Shown piece by piece: positions 14,166 through 26,577 of a stretch of DNA of 64,000 nt. Source of the stretch: Trogon surrucura (taxonomy: Eukaryota > Chordata > Aves > Trogoniformes > Trogonidae); contig CM036619.1 in assembly GCA_020746105.1 (NCBI GenBank), positions 5,114,561 through 5,178,560 of the forward strand, written 5' to 3'. Position 1 is the first letter of the stretch, and each line of letters opens with the position of its first letter. The position numbers and the translations under genes are program-made. The notes below the pieces were generated by a model. It saw only the letters and a list, made by a program, of their open reading frames with translations. It did not search any database and was not told the DNA's origin.

Positions 14166-15875
14166 TCAAACAAGAATTGAGGTGGATTTTAATTTAAGAA
14201 GCTGCATTACAGAAGAGGATGTGTAAGCTGAAGCAACTTGATGCAGTAATTGAAAGCACCATTTCTTTGGTTTGGTAGTATGCAATTCTGTGATACTTTT
14301 GTCTAAATATGAGGGGAGGAGTGAAATACCTTCTTTCCTGTCACTCCAAATGTCCAAACTTCAGCCTGTTGCAAAGATAATGATGTGACGGTAAATTTTA
14401 AACTATCAGAAAGGAAGTATTTTAAGGACTTGTTATAGATGCATTCTGAAAGAATAAAATCTGCTCTTGTTTGTGGAAGCTGCTTAGCTTGTGCTAAGGA
14501 AGGATGGGATAGAAAGGAAGGACAGCAGAAACACCTGCCAGAGAAGTTACTGAACGTGGATTTGCCAACAGGTTTTACCAACGGTCATTAATCTCAACAG
14601 CTTCTGCCCTTGCAACCTTGATCCCTTCTGACCACTTTGCATTAGCGTGGAAAATACAGTCAGAAGTTGAACTTTTGCCCATCTGTCTTGTTCTCCAGTC
14701 TTCCTTTCCTCATTCATGGTCTGAAGAGTTCATTTGTATTCACTATTTCACCTTTTACACAGTGAATTTCTGCCAGAATCCACTCCCACGAGGTTTATGC
14801 CCTCTGCTGTCCACTCAGACTGTGTTCTCTCAGCTCCCATATTGCTTCTTCCCCGCAAAGGTCAAGGTTACTGCGCAATTCTGCTTCATCCGGGAGGTGT
14901 TGTGTTGCTACTTCAGTAACTGGCTGGTTTGACACGTTTGTTACTTCAAAATGAAATGCTTGATGCTCATTTAAATAAATTCTCATGTTTCTGAAGCTTT
15001 AGATACCCATGAATTTCCTCTAGTGCGTATAACTTGTAGAATAATTTTTTTTTTTATCTCTAGGTTGCTTTTATTGCTCTGCTAAGTACGTCTTACCTCA
15101 TATTCCAGATACTCTTTACGATTCCTTAAGAAAACAGTTTCTGGGTGAAGAGCCGTGTAAAACAGTGCTGCTTAGCTGTCACGAAAGGTGTTTCTGTCTT
15201 CATTCCGCATATATCATGGTGGTGGGGTTTGAGAATGCCTGACGATGTACTATCATGTATCCTCACCTATGAGCACAAAAGTTTCATCTCTTCTGAGGTT
15301 TCTTCTGCCGGTTGACTTTATCCTCACTCTTGTAATTTTCACAGACTGATAAGAACACAGTGTGGATGAATTTCAAGGATCTTGCAGAAGATTCTCGTCC
15401 TGGTTTCTCCAGTGTAGCACCGAACTTTTTATTCTCCTCAATCTTATTATAATTTTTTTTCTTACACTGAGCTCCTCATACTCATTGTTAGTCAACCCTG
15501 GTATTCAAACACCTGGTAGATCAGATACTACTTTTTTCAAATTTGCTCATTCTAATGACCTGCTCTTGCTTTTTTCCTCCGTTCCCTTTGTTACGGTTTT
15601 TGCAGTGATTTCTAACAAGCTTTCACAGTTAGGAATACATATTTTATATTGTTTGAAATCCGACTTGTGTTATGCATAAAATATTAACGTTTGTCCTCGG
15701 TGGTTATAAAAAATGACCCTGGCTAAACTAAGGATGGAAAATATCTACTATCTTCACAATTGCAGAGCAGTAGTTTCTGAGTCTTCAAAGAACAGTTAAT
15801 GGAATATAGTAACTTCTACAGGCGTTTAACCATTTTACCGTAATATTTTGTCTGTCTGTGTGTCCTGTTTTGTAG

Positions 15876-16039
15876 GTCTGCTCACACGCTTCAGCCTTCT
15901 TCAGGGGATGAAATCTCCACTAACGTGTCTGTCCAGCTTTACAACGGAGAGACCCAACAGCTCATCATTAAGTTAGAAAATATTGGAACAGAACCGCTGG
16001 AGAAACTAGAGGTCACAGCGAAGACAGTCAACACTAAGG
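15876..16039 (+). CDS. TRAPPC9: TRAPPC9 internal exon (third in window)
   Basis: This 164-nt exon reads (R)[35 protein letters not shown] and [19 protein letters not shown]. It corresponds to the TRAPPC9 stretch [18 protein letters not shown]...[15 protein letters not shown]. It starts in phase 2 (G completes AGG arginine) and ends in phase 1. The acceptor TTTTGTAG follows a T-rich tract. The donor is GTGCGT at 16040, a weaker match to consensus than the other donors here. The alternating strand pattern ([19 protein letters not shown]) is typical of an Ig-like beta sandwich, the fold reported for TRS120-type subunits. The last six residues (TVNTKG side) are the most changed relative to the mammalian sequence I recall, in a likely loop. 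Confidence 0.95.
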
Positions 16040-17564
16040 GTGCGTGATGCTGGGTTTTATTTAGAAATACTAATGATCAATTTTTCTTTCATAACAGGGG
16101 GACTAGTTGTGTTATACTTGTTTTAGGTCAGTTTAGAGCAAATCTCAGAATCCCCGTTTTGGAGGTGGAATCATTCAGCTTGATTCTACTGTAGAAACAT
16201 AGAAATGGAAGAGAATTTAAGAAAACGTAGAAGGAAAGTGAAAGAAATTAGAGAACTATCCCTGTGTCAAAGGGTCACCTGCTTTTTAGAAATGTAGATT
16301 TCATTTTAGTGTTACTTGGAAAAAAAAGTCCTGAGGCAATTAACTAGTAAAAAGCAAGAACATGGGGTCTAAATTATTTTCTACTTATGTCTAAATATAC
16401 TGATCAGATAATTAAATAAATTACAATTAACAGTAATGCAGTCCTCCTTGAGGGAGTGGAGGGAAATAAACCTACTTCTATCTCACTCACAGAGCACTGA
16501 GAAAAAAACGGGGTAAAAAACTTAAACAGACAATAAATAAATAAAATTATTTTGAGTTAAAAGAATAATTGAAGATATGGAAGAAATACAGAACATCTGC
16601 TTCCAGTTACTTCTCTTAAAATACTCTGTACATACTAATATTAAAAAGTAGTCTGGTAAGTGAATCTTGTTTTGTGATGTGCTTCGTTGTTTTTGCTTTG
16701 TCCTCTGAGAGATCATTATGAGAAAAATATTAATGGAAGAACTGTGGATGACAAGCAAATTAATCCTTACTTAGAATAGAAATACCTTACTTTTTTGCAG
16801 TTTTTATTCTGCCAGTGCCAGAGTATTAAAATGCAATGTGATACCTGCTGGTTTTTGTTCACTTCGATATTCAAGCTCTTGATTTTTTTTTTAAGAGTAT
16901 CCTCTTCTGTGCAACCTGAGAGGAGCTGCCGATTCTCTAAGAATAGATTTTCTGCCTGAGAATTGTTATCGAGAATAATTTTAGAAGCTGAAAATTATGA
17001 TGGCGTACTGTTCTTATTTCGGCAATTCCAACGTGCGCCTACTGTGCCCGGTGCTGTATGTGTGTAACAGAAAGACCAAATACAGCGCCCGTATTCAGTG
17101 GTGAAGTTTATGTAGTGAAACGTGTTAAAAGGTGGAATATTTGGGCCTCTGAATCAGATGTCAGTCAGACTCTTAGTATATAACATTACACAGCAAATTA
17201 GTCCAGAATTTTGAAAAAGAGACTCCTGATAACTGTTAAAAACAATGGGGAAAAAGGAGAAAAGTCAATTCACTCAGCTCTGAGTGCAGTGAAACTTGAA
17301 TTTTACTTCGTCCTTCATTTTCTTTCTCTAACGAAAGTGCCTACAATGAAGCCTCATTGGGTATTTGACAGTCTCGTGTGTGTTACTAAGCATGATGATA
17401 ATTGTACCAAAAAAAGGATAATTTCTGATGAGTAAATTATGAACATGCATACTCAAAAAAGTGCAAGACTTAAATTGCCATTTTGGAAAAACAGAAACAA
17501 GAGCCAGTTTTGAGAGGCACCAAAGGATATTTCTACTGAGAGTGTGAGAACCGTGCCGTCAGTC

Positions 17565-17680
17565 TCATAGAATCATAGAAGTCTACATGGACAGGGACCT
17601 CTGGAAATCGTCTTAAACAATCTTCTTTTGAAAACAAACCTTTTGATTAGGTTACCCCGGGTCCTGTCAGGCAAAATCTT
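17565..17680 (-). mobile_element. Short CR1 LINE 3' end, antisense, degraded
   Basis: TCATAGAATCATAGAAG at the left is the reversed CR1 tail. It is followed by 'gacagggacctctggaaatcgtct' and 'gattaggttaccccgggtcctgtc', degenerate versions of the CR1 blocks 'gggacctctggagatcatct' and 'atcaggttgctcagggcc'. Only about 115 bases remain. Confidence 0.7.
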
Positions 17681-17987
17681 CAGCTTTTTGCATTGTCTCA
17701 CGGGAGTGAAACGCCTGGATTTGGAACTGTATGCCTAAGGTGAACCATATTGTTGGAGGAAAATGCATACTTAAATACCAATAACTTTTTACATGCTGTG
17801 GGTACAGCGTGAAGTGCTGACAAATGCTATCTGTGGCAAAATAGCAATCTACGTTCAGCACGTAATAATTATGTTATTTCAGATGAGATTGCCTGTAGTT
17901 CTTGCAAGGGATGGACCTTTGCCTTTTTTAATGGATTCTCTCCTGTTTTAGTTATTGTAAATTGATGCAAGCGTATAAAGATGGACT

Positions 17988-18004
17988 CACCGCACGGTGC
18001 GGTG
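17988..18004. repeat. 17-bp near-perfect palindrome with CpG
   Basis: CACCGCACGGTGCGGTG reads nearly the same on both strands, differing only at the centre, within AT-rich DNA. It contains three CpG sites, unusual for bird intron sequence. It could be a protein-binding site or chance; no flanking transposon ends were found. Confidence 0.5.
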
Positions 18005-18189
18005 GGTGACATGGGATCCAGGTGATCAACAAGGAGCTAAATATTTGTCATGTGAGCTGCTCAGTTGGGTCACTGAATACTACACACGTGGGAGTAATGT
18101 GAAAGCGACATTAAACCACCTCTAATAACAACACAAACCCTTAACTTGATACCATCTCTCGAGTTGAGAGCTTATGCAGATGCTTATAA

Positions 18190-18380
18190 GGTGGTGAGAC
18201 CCTGGCACAGGTTGCCCAGAGAGGGGGTGGAAACCCCATCCCTGGGAGTTTTTAAGGCCAGGCTGGATGGGGCTCTGAGCAGCCTGATCTAGTGGGGGAT
18301 GTCCCTGCCCATGACGGGGGGGTTGGAACTAGATGATCTTTAAGGTCCCTTCCAACCCTGGCAATTCTATGATTCTATCT
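18190..18380 (+). mobile_element. CR1 LINE 3' end, sense
   Basis: Only the last ~190 bases of a CR1 are present, from 'gtggtgagaccctggcacaggttgcccagagag' to a clean tail 'gcaattctatgattctat'. It matches the 3' end of the copy at 13027-13592 nearly base for base ('ggatggggctctgagcagcctgatct'), so both are the same subfamily. The intact tail suggests a relatively young insertion. Confidence 0.95.
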
Positions 18381-21300
18381 GAAAGCGCATTAAGAAGGCA
18401 TCTCTTGGATGTTCTTCACTGCGCCTCAGCTGAAACGTGCCTGTGATTTCAGTTGCTCAGGGTCTCCTTGGAAACTGTTTGTCATCCTCATCTGCCACAG
18501 CCACAGCTTACCTGTCACCTCGGGAGCCTGCGAGAAGTTGTTGTCCGGTTTCAGCCAAATACAAAGAATTTTCAATCATCCTTCATTTCACCCAGTTTGC
18601 TTTGGTTATTTTAGTGTTGGCAGTTGCTCGTAAATCCTTTGCAGCTGCTGCATGCCTGCCTGTCAAACTCCTGTTTCCTTACCTTCTGTTTCTGGGACCC
18701 CAGCTTTTAGCTCAAAGAGGAATACTCTAAATGACAAACATTCTCCTCTTTTGTTGTTGCTGAAGTCACTGGATGGGATTAACTGCTGCAGTGCCGTGAC
18801 CTGACCTCACTCTTTCGTTATGGTAGCTACAGCCAGTCACTTTTCCTGAAGAAACCCACTTCTCTGACGTTGTTTTCAATGGTGTCTTGTTAATGAGAAC
18901 CTCTGGAGATCAGACTTTTGAACTTGCCTTCCCTTACTTCCTCTCCTCTTTCTTTCAGGTGCAGCTCTTTAGCTTTTCCACTCTGGCCCTCAAATAAGTC
19001 AGCAAAAAAATTACATCTCACCTCGTCCAGTTCGTAAAGAACATCACAGGGTTTTTGAGTCCTTTAGCAGCCATGTGTGATGGAACTGATCCTGAGGCAA
19101 ATCAGCAAAAGAGACTTGTCAGGCTGCAACAACAAACATGTCTATTGTGTCTTTTAATGTCTCGTTACACCACTTATTCTACAGGCTGTGGTATCTGTAG
19201 GTTGGACATCCCGTGTATACTGTGAAGGTCAACTCTCTGTCACCTCATAGCATCACTTACCAGGTCAGGTGGTCTAATACCTTTTCTTAGAGTGATCACA
19301 TGTGCAAAGGGGGATTCCTTTCCATCTTTTCTTTCCAGTCAGCTCTTGTCAGAGGCTTGTTACATCTCAGTTAGGGAGTGCACTCTGAAAGTTTTGATAA
19401 CCTGAGTATTTATTCCACTTGGGGAAAATGTAACACTGATGTTTTCAAACTTGAAGCACCGCGGAGACAGTGCCAGGCATTCTTACTAGCCTCACAGGTT
19501 ATTAGAGTCTAGTAGTGAGCACCAGCTACACACACTGACTGAAACTGGGTGATGAAGCAAAACCTCACTCTTAGAAGTGATTCCAGACCTCTGGAATTTA
19601 AACAGAGAGAAATTAATTCACCTATCGAGATATATTCTTTGTGGTCTCAGCTGTTTAGCTGTGCCAGACCACAAACAGAAGATCTACTCTGAGCTCCAGG
19701 TAACTAATTGTAAGAACTGTGAATATCCCAGAATAGATCTGTTTACTTTTATTTTTGTCAAACAAAACTTGTAAAGTCTTTCAGATTGGAGTTGGGTTCT
19801 GTTCCACAGAGGGTTGTGAGTGCAGGCAGGCTTTTCTCCAGTTCAGACATCCTTGCGAAGGTAGGACAGCAAGGAGCGTCGGTAATCCAGCCCTAGCCGA
19901 GCTGTTGTGGTTTTAGTATCTGGATTTCTCAGTTCACGTCTCTTCCTTTCTGCCCACACCGACTGACCGAGATCGTCATGATTTTGTATGACTCTTACTG
20001 ACTGGAGAAAAAAGTTCCACTCATAAGAATCCATGTCAAATGATTCGTGATTGTAGGGCATTTTTCCCCTCCTTTCAGGGATACTTGCTCATTGCTTAGA
20101 GGAAACTCTGCTGGGTACATTGTGAGTAAAACTCTGCTAGATACATTTACATTGTGAAGAACTTAACATGTCCTCTGAGTTCATTTCTGTTTACCAGGTC
20201 TGAATTAAAAATATCCTGGATTGTCTCCTCAATTTGAAAAGGGCTGTTTTACCCCAAAGGAAAAGTAATATTAGTGTCAGCGCATGGCCTATGTGCCTTT
20301 AAGCCTGTTCTTGTAGTGTCCACATGCCACAGTTCCTCATTTAAAAAAAAAAAAAAGTGGCAAATACTCTGCAGTGCTAAATGCACAACTTCAATTTCTA
20401 CTAGAATTTCATGCACTTGGAGAAGTTGAGATGTAGGAATGGCATTGCCGGTGCATTCAGAACTGGTAGTCACTTTGGGATCCTGCGTGTTCTGCTTAGG
20501 AATATGTACTTCAGCTGGCGAGACATCACGAATCAGACACACGGGTGACCAGAGAAGTCTGAAGAGCTTTGTTCCTTTGAAGCCCATCACATCTCTGTCT
20601 TCGGATGTCTCGTCATACTCGCGTTTCGCGTACCTTTGCGCACGTTGAATTCAGAGGTGTGCGGTTCTCTGTTCTCGTCCCGTGTTAGCTGGAGACTGCT
20701 CTTGCGTTTATATTTCCTTTCAGCTGCTCAGCTTGAGAGGCAGCAGTTGTCTCGGTTATGTTCTACCCAGACTTCACCTTTTGCCTGCCCTCTTTTGGTG
20801 TTTTTTTCCTACTGTGTTTCTTTTTGTTCTTACTTTTAAACTCTTTCCCCTAGTTTTCCAAATGTTTTAATGAAATTGGAGTGTTGCTACCGTCTCACTG
20901 GACCTCCAGGCTGAACTACGTCTTTTTATCTTCCTGAGGATTTTTTTCCTTGCCGATCTGCGTTTGTCAGGAATCCACAGCTACGCTCAGAACATTGTTC
21001 CACGTCAATACAGTTCCTCTGACGCTTTAAGATCACTGTGCAGTTTTTTTACTTTCTGCAAATCGTAACGCTGTGGTTAACGGACGATTCGGTCCCATCC
21101 TGTCCCGTTCTCGCACAGAACGACAAAGACACGACGTTTTAGTTTCCCCTCTCTGGGCCATCTCTAGCACTGGCATGTCCGTGTGGTACAGAGATCAAAT
21201 CTGCAAACCACATGCGGGGTGGGAGCCCACCAAGGCTTTCTGCAGTGGCAAAATGCCTCCTCTTTTGACTCGCTCTCAGTAGCCTTCCTACTGATCACCT

Positions 21301-21439
21301 GGGTTTTGGTTTGTTTTTGTTTTGTTTTGAATTTTCTCCTGTTGCTGCTTCGTGAACTGATTATTCTGTGGTGGTTCCATAAGTCAATGGTGACTCTAGG
21401 GTTTCTTTATGAAGATATAATTGCCAGTTCCAAGTTCAA

Positions 21440-21625
21440 CATACCAGGCGTAGCTCATATTATTTTTTTTTTCCGCCTAGTTGTATTATTTTACCTTTAT
21501 GTATATTGAAGTCTTGGTTTTTTACCTGCTCACTTGATGTCACCAGATCCTTTTTAGTTCCTTGCCCTTGACATTACTACTTCTCTAAATGATTTTGAAA
21601 TCTAGTCAAGATAAACTCTCTGGAA
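21440..21625 (-). mobile_element. Possible ancient CR1 remnant, antisense
   Basis: The run 'ttacctttatgtatattgaa', then 'cctgctcacttgatgtcaccagatcctttt', resembles the reversed 'catttatcaacattgaatttcatctgcc...cccagtcacccagttttgtgagatcc' block typical of very old amniote CR1 copies, also seen more clearly at 27340-27420. The similarity is weak and the limits are guesses. Confidence 0.35.
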
Positions 21626-23551
21626 ACAAGCCTGATCGAGTGGTGAATATAACTTGCAGCACAATTTAATGCGGATAGCCTTAAACATTGTTATTGAAAG
21701 AAATGTCTACGCTGTTCTTCTATAAAGCATTTTATCAGAAGAAAGAAAGAAATCTAAGTCTTGACAGCTCATCAATCTACACATTTGCAAACTATGCAGC
21801 TGAGATATTAATGTTCAGATATACTGAATACTAAATACTCATTGCTAGTCTAACTTAGAATTTGTTCCTATTTAAGTCAAGTCATTGTTAAATTCATCAT
21901 TTTATGGGTTTGTTTATTCGCAATTTAAGAGTGGTAGCAGTTCTAATACGTGTCCTTCTGTAAAATAGCATGAATTTGTGATGGTTAGAAGGTAGAGATG
22001 ATGCCATCTCATAATGCTTTTAATTGCCATGTAAAATTAAAAACCCAAACAAAGATTTAAATTATTTCAGTAAAGAATTTTATAGATGTGCTTACATGAA
22101 AATAAACCAGAGCAAAAAGACAGATTTGCCTGGGAACTGAAGACCAAAAAGAATTGAGGAACTGAAGTTCTTGTGATCTCTAAAGACCTGCTTTTCTATC
22201 AAGTTTCTCTGTACAAAATGCCAGTGTGGGTATTTTTTGTGGCTGTTGTGGATATTTCTTTTTTTTACAATCTGTAAAGAGTGAGATCGGGCTAATGTAA
22301 CCCAAAGTTAGATGGTGGGTAAGCTGTTACGTGACATTTGTTACAATTTTACTAATTTAGTAGCCAATAAAAAGTTTCCAATTTAAATGCTTGACCTTCA
22401 ACAGTTGCTCGTAACTTAAGGATTTTGCTAAGCGAAGTCTGGATTCAGAAACAACTGAATGCAAACATGCCCCAAGTAAGGCTCTTTCCTGCTGAACTGG
22501 AGGGTTTGAAGCCTCAGGCCATTGTATAATTCACTGTAATAATGATTCTGAACAAGGCAAAGAAAACATTATTGAACTATGAACCAGTGTCAGAAAAATA
22601 TAACTAGACTTCACAGCTGAACTTTTACCTCAAGCATTTAGACCTTGTCTTATAATTACAGGTGTTAAATCTGAGAGTATCTGCAAGAGCTGTTCTCACT
22701 TAGAAAGTCTTTTCACTGATAATGTCTTCAAATAAATCTCCAACTTAATGAAAATACATTTTTGGAATCAGTTTGTTCATTAAGGTGAAGATACACTCAG
22801 GTGTTTGGGATATGTGATTCTTTTTTGCTTACACGGAGGAAAAAAAGATCTCGTTAGCGTATTATGTTTCTGCTTATTAGGAAAAGGGTATAGAGATTTC
22901 TGTACTTAAGTTTCTTCTTTTCTTGAAAATAGAAGAAAATCGGAACAATTATATGTTTACAGCTGAATCATTGCATGAGGTGAAAGATACTTTAAGGGAA
23001 CAATGATTAGGAGGATTTTTTATTTTTACCTCATCTTCATTCTTTTAAAGAAATCTATAATATTGATTTGATTTGGAAAGACCCAAGATAACAATTGATA
23101 GTCTGTGAGAAGAATATATCTCAGGCAAAGCCATTATTGTTTAGGTAGAAGTTAATGGAAAAATATTCACTTCTTTTTCATTCCCTAGTTGCAGTTGTTT
23201 CTGTCAAAATCAACAGAGGTTGGTCTGGAATTCTAAACACTTTTTTCTTTTTTTTCTTTCTTCTTGAAGGATCCTTAGTTCTAGATTGTAGTTGTTGAGG
23301 CAGTCTTCCCACTCCATTTTTTCTCACCCATGGATCTTAGATGATGGTTTTGGAAAGGCTCTGAGATGCCAATACACTGACGTGCTCTTACATACAGTAA
23401 CCTGATACGAAGTAGAGATGACCTGTGTGACTTTTACTGTTCCCCGCGTTCTGCAAAGAGAACAGAAAATGACAGATCAGGTAATACAATAGTTATAAAC
23501 TTCTTTAGCGTGGTGCTTATGCTTTTGAAATTTTTCCTGATTTTAATACAG

Positions 23552-23704
23552 AGAAGCTGTATGGGGACTTCTTGAGTTGGAAGTTGGAAGATACCCTCTC
23601 CCAGTTTCCTCTAAAACCCGGAAAGATTGCGACGTTGACTGTAACCATTAAAGTGAAGCTGGACTTTTCATGCCAAGAAAATCTTCTTCAGGATCTCAGT
23701 GATG
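23552..23704 (+). CDS. TRAPPC9: TRAPPC9 internal exon (fourth in window)
   Basis: This 153-nt exon reads (E)[36 protein letters not shown] and [13 protein letters not shown](D). [12 protein letters not shown] and [18 protein letters not shown] are essentially those of mammalian TRAPPC9. It starts and ends in phase 1, so it is a symmetric exon: leaving it out would keep the reading frame and remove 51 residues. The acceptor ATACAG has a T-rich stretch slightly upstream, and the donor is a strong GTGAGT at 23705. The peptide [15 protein letters not shown] is a clear beta-strand pair, part of the Ig-like region of this TRAPPII subunit. Confidence 0.95.
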
Positions 23705-23802
23705 GTGAGTTCTGAATTTCTCCTTGCTTAGGAGGGTTGCGCGTGCTTCTGAGAAACACTTATCCAATGGTTATGCTTTTCATTAGAAAATAGGGGGTGT
23801 GA

Positions 23803-24288
23803 TCACAGAATCACAGAATCACAGAATGTCAGAGGTTGGAAGAGATCTCAAAAGATCATCTCGTCCAGCCCCCTGCCAGAGCAGGATCACCTACAGCAGG
23901 TCACACAGGAACGCGTCCAGGCGGGTTTTGAATGTCTCCAAAGAAGGAGATTCCACACCCTCCCTGGGCAGCCTGTGCCAGGGCTCTGTCACCCTCACAG
24001 GGAAAAAATTTTTTCTAATATTTTTATGGAACCTCCTGTGTTCCAACTTGCACCCATTGCTCCTTGTCCTGTCAATGGACGTCACTGAGAAGAGCCTGAC
24101 TCCGTCCTCCTGACACTCCCCCTTGACATATTTATAAACATTTATGAGGTCACCCCTCAGCCTCCTCTTCTCCAAGCTAAAGAAACCCAGCTCCTTCAGC
24201 CTTTCCTCAGGAGGGAGATGTTCCACTCCCTCCATCATCTCTGTGGCTCTGCGCTGGACTCTCTCCAGCAGTTCCCTGTCCATTTTCA
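23803..24288 (-). mobile_element. Young-looking CR1 LINE 3' fragment, antisense
   Basis: The left edge is three tandem copies of 'cacagaat(c)' (the reversed tail), then 'gaggttggaagagatctcaaaagatcatctcgtcc'. The element continues to 'cagttccctgtcc' at about 24285. On the minus strand the frame 23891-24505 preserves [39 protein letters not shown], in pieces [17 protein letters not shown] and [14 protein letters not shown], then a long open C-terminal end [10 protein letters not shown]. It closely matches 35285-35974 and 44755-45253, so these three form one subfamily that was active most recently among the CR1s here. Confidence 0.92.
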
Positions 24289-25045
24289 CATTTGTGTCTC
24301 GTAACGCAAAGCCTGGTGAGCTGCATGGACCAAAGACTGGTTTTCTTGGGATGACGATGACCATGATAGCCTGACCAAACATTTTCATCATGAGGCCTTG
24401 CCCTGTTATTTTTTCAATTTTTCTTGACAGGGAGTGTTTTTGAGATGTCTCTTTATTTCCTTCTCTTACGCAGATAAATACTTTGCAAATATCGAAGGGT
24501 TTCAAAGAGAAATAATGACAAGTCGATCATTTAGTTATGTGAGATCGTAGAATTCTTAGTTGTGACTGACTGCAGTTTTGCCAGAAGTGACACACTGCAA
24601 TGTAGGGCATAATCCCCCTAATATTTGTACAGTAGAGAAGGTTTCTCGTAGTTTCTTTTGATTAAAAAACCACTGATGTTTGCTGGTATTAGAATTACCT
24701 GGAATTACAAGTACCAGATACTTGTAATAAGGATTTCCTTTTTATACTAAACACACAGTCTCACTGGAGTAATTGCTACACTCTGTATTTTTTCAATTGC
24801 GTGCTCTATTTCTACTGATTGAATTAACTTGACAAAACAAGATATTCCTGTATAACAAGAAAAAAAAGACCCAAAAAATTATTATTTTTATTTGGACTGT
24901 TTCCCAGGATCCAACTGCAGGTAGGCATTGTCAGTGTAATTAATCTTAAAAAATAAAATATTTTCAGTATAGAAAAAATGCAACAAAGTTATATGCATAG
25001 CTTGAGTTGAATAGGACTGAGTTCTGAGAATTATCTTGCAAATGC

Positions 25046-25090
25046 ATTTAGACAGAAATTAAAATTTAGAAATTTAGACAGAAATTAAAA
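25046..25090 (+). repeat. 19-bp direct repeat
   Basis: ATTTAGACAGAAATTAAAA occurs at 25046-25064 and again at 25072-25090, a 26-base period. It is a small tandem duplication in unique intron DNA. Confidence 0.9.
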
Positions 25091-26577
25091 GACTGTTTTT
25101 TTTTAAAACCTCCCTGGTGTAAAATACGTAAATCTTAAAAGTACTGTAGATTGAACTGCGCAAAAGATGTAGTGTCGTTACGTTAAACTGCGTTTTACAA
25201 CTTGTTGAAAGGGCTGATAGTAAAGGAAGATGGGTTGTGAAAACCCAGCTGCCAAGGAATTGAGGCTTTGAGAAATGCCCTTGGTGGGAAATGTAATTCT
25301 GTACAGCAGAAATTTCCTACAAATTCCTCAGCTCTTGGTCCTCATCCTTGCAGGTGACCTTTCTTTCCCATGGAAACTCCAATGGCTTATTGCTCACTTG
25401 TTAGAGAAGAGTTTTCATTAGATCATAATTCAACTCATTATTATATAATATAGAAAGGGCACAGGCCAGTTGATTCAAAATGTAAATTGAACTTTGGGAA
25501 CTTGGCTTTTTTATTTGTTGACAGGTTAACGTTAGGAGGAAAGAAAACAGGCGTGGAAAATGGGAAGGGGCTTGTTTGGTGTAAAAATGTAACTTGAAAA
25601 AGGATTATGAAAGTCAATATTTTAGAAGGTAGACATTACTGTCTCTAGTGCCAGTTCTGTCGATTTAATTTTTGTAACTTCCAAACGTGCCCTGTCTCCA
25701 AAAGGCTTTTAAAGACACTCTGAAGCTACAGTTGCCCCGAAGTTTTTCAGATGAAATAAGATACAAACAAAATACCCTGCAGAAGGAGGAGATAACATTC
25801 TTCTCTGTGTCGACATCGAACAGTTGTGGGTTAGTGCATTTGGGCTTTTTCTTTTCTTTTCACCTGTATCTAACTTTTATGGGACCGCATACGAACAGAA
25901 TCTTGGCACAGCATTTTTACGTTGTTATTTCTGCCTGCAGCTTCTTTGAAAGGTTGTGTAGCTGAAGCCTGGAAGCAACTCAACATTTTCTCATTCAGTG
26001 ATGATAAAGGAGTAGAATTCATTACTGTTTCTTTAGAACTTTAGTATCTGTGGGTGCTATGTACTTTGAAAGTGTTATTAGAGATACATTGACATTTTCA
26101 CTTGCTCCTGTAATTTTTCTATATTGCTTTTAACTTTGCAAATATTGTACTTTCCAGAGAGGCAGGTACGATCCTGATGTGAAGAACAGTAAAGAGGTAG
26201 AAAAATCAATGGCAGCGATGACATGACTTTTAATCATATTGTAGCTATGCTGCCTTTTTCTTTTGAAGACCAGATTTACGATGACGATCGAAATACTTTT
26301 GTCTTTTAAGAGCAATGCCCTTAGCAGGGCATCTGTTACTTTGATCTGTTTTCATTTGTTGCTGAAATTGTTTCCTTTTACGCTGTTTGTAATCAGGAGA
26401 TAGTACAGAAGGGATAAATTACTGATGTTTCCGATGATACACTTATCCAATTGGAAAGTAAACTAAGTTATCAATCAAAATTGCTGATCTGATTCTTGTG
26501 TGTTGATGGTATGCTATCCTGTAAAGAAAAATGTTAGATGTTCTTCTAGATTAAAAGAAGCAAAAATACACGAGTGG

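Larger units (their letters stand above)
8606..15875 (+). other. TRAPPC9: TRAPPC9 intron (7,270 bp)
   Basis: Donor GTGAGA and acceptor TTTTGTAG. The intron contains a degraded antisense CR1 (8915-9345) with an internal ATTTT repeat, a long antisense CR1 (11003-11745), an AT-rich stretch (11765-11850), and the nested CR1 complex at 12917-14165. Stretches 9346-11002, 11851-12916 and 14166-15875 hold no feature I can name. Reading frames such as 12496-12813 and 15362-15679 are cysteine- and phenylalanine-rich translations of pyrimidine-rich DNA, without domains. Confidence 0.8.
16040..23551 (+). other. TRAPPC9: TRAPPC9 intron (7,512 bp)
   Basis: Donor GTGCGT and acceptor TTTTAATACAG. It contains a short antisense CR1 (17565-17680), a sense CR1 tail (18190-18380), a CpG-bearing palindrome at 17988-18004, and a possible ancient CR1 remnant at 21440-21625. 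Between 18381 and 21440 the DNA is somewhat richer in G and C than the flanks and may contain further very old repeats that I cannot identify. From 21626 to 23551 nothing is recognisable. Confidence 0.75.

Noticed and set aside
14618-14932. 104-codon frame, considered as an old LINE or host exon
   Set aside because: I could not match it to TRAPPC9 or to any CR1 block; probably chance.
20249-20590. 113-codon antisense frame
   Set aside because: Contains a lysine/phenylalanine run from a poly-A tract, no known motif and no splice support.
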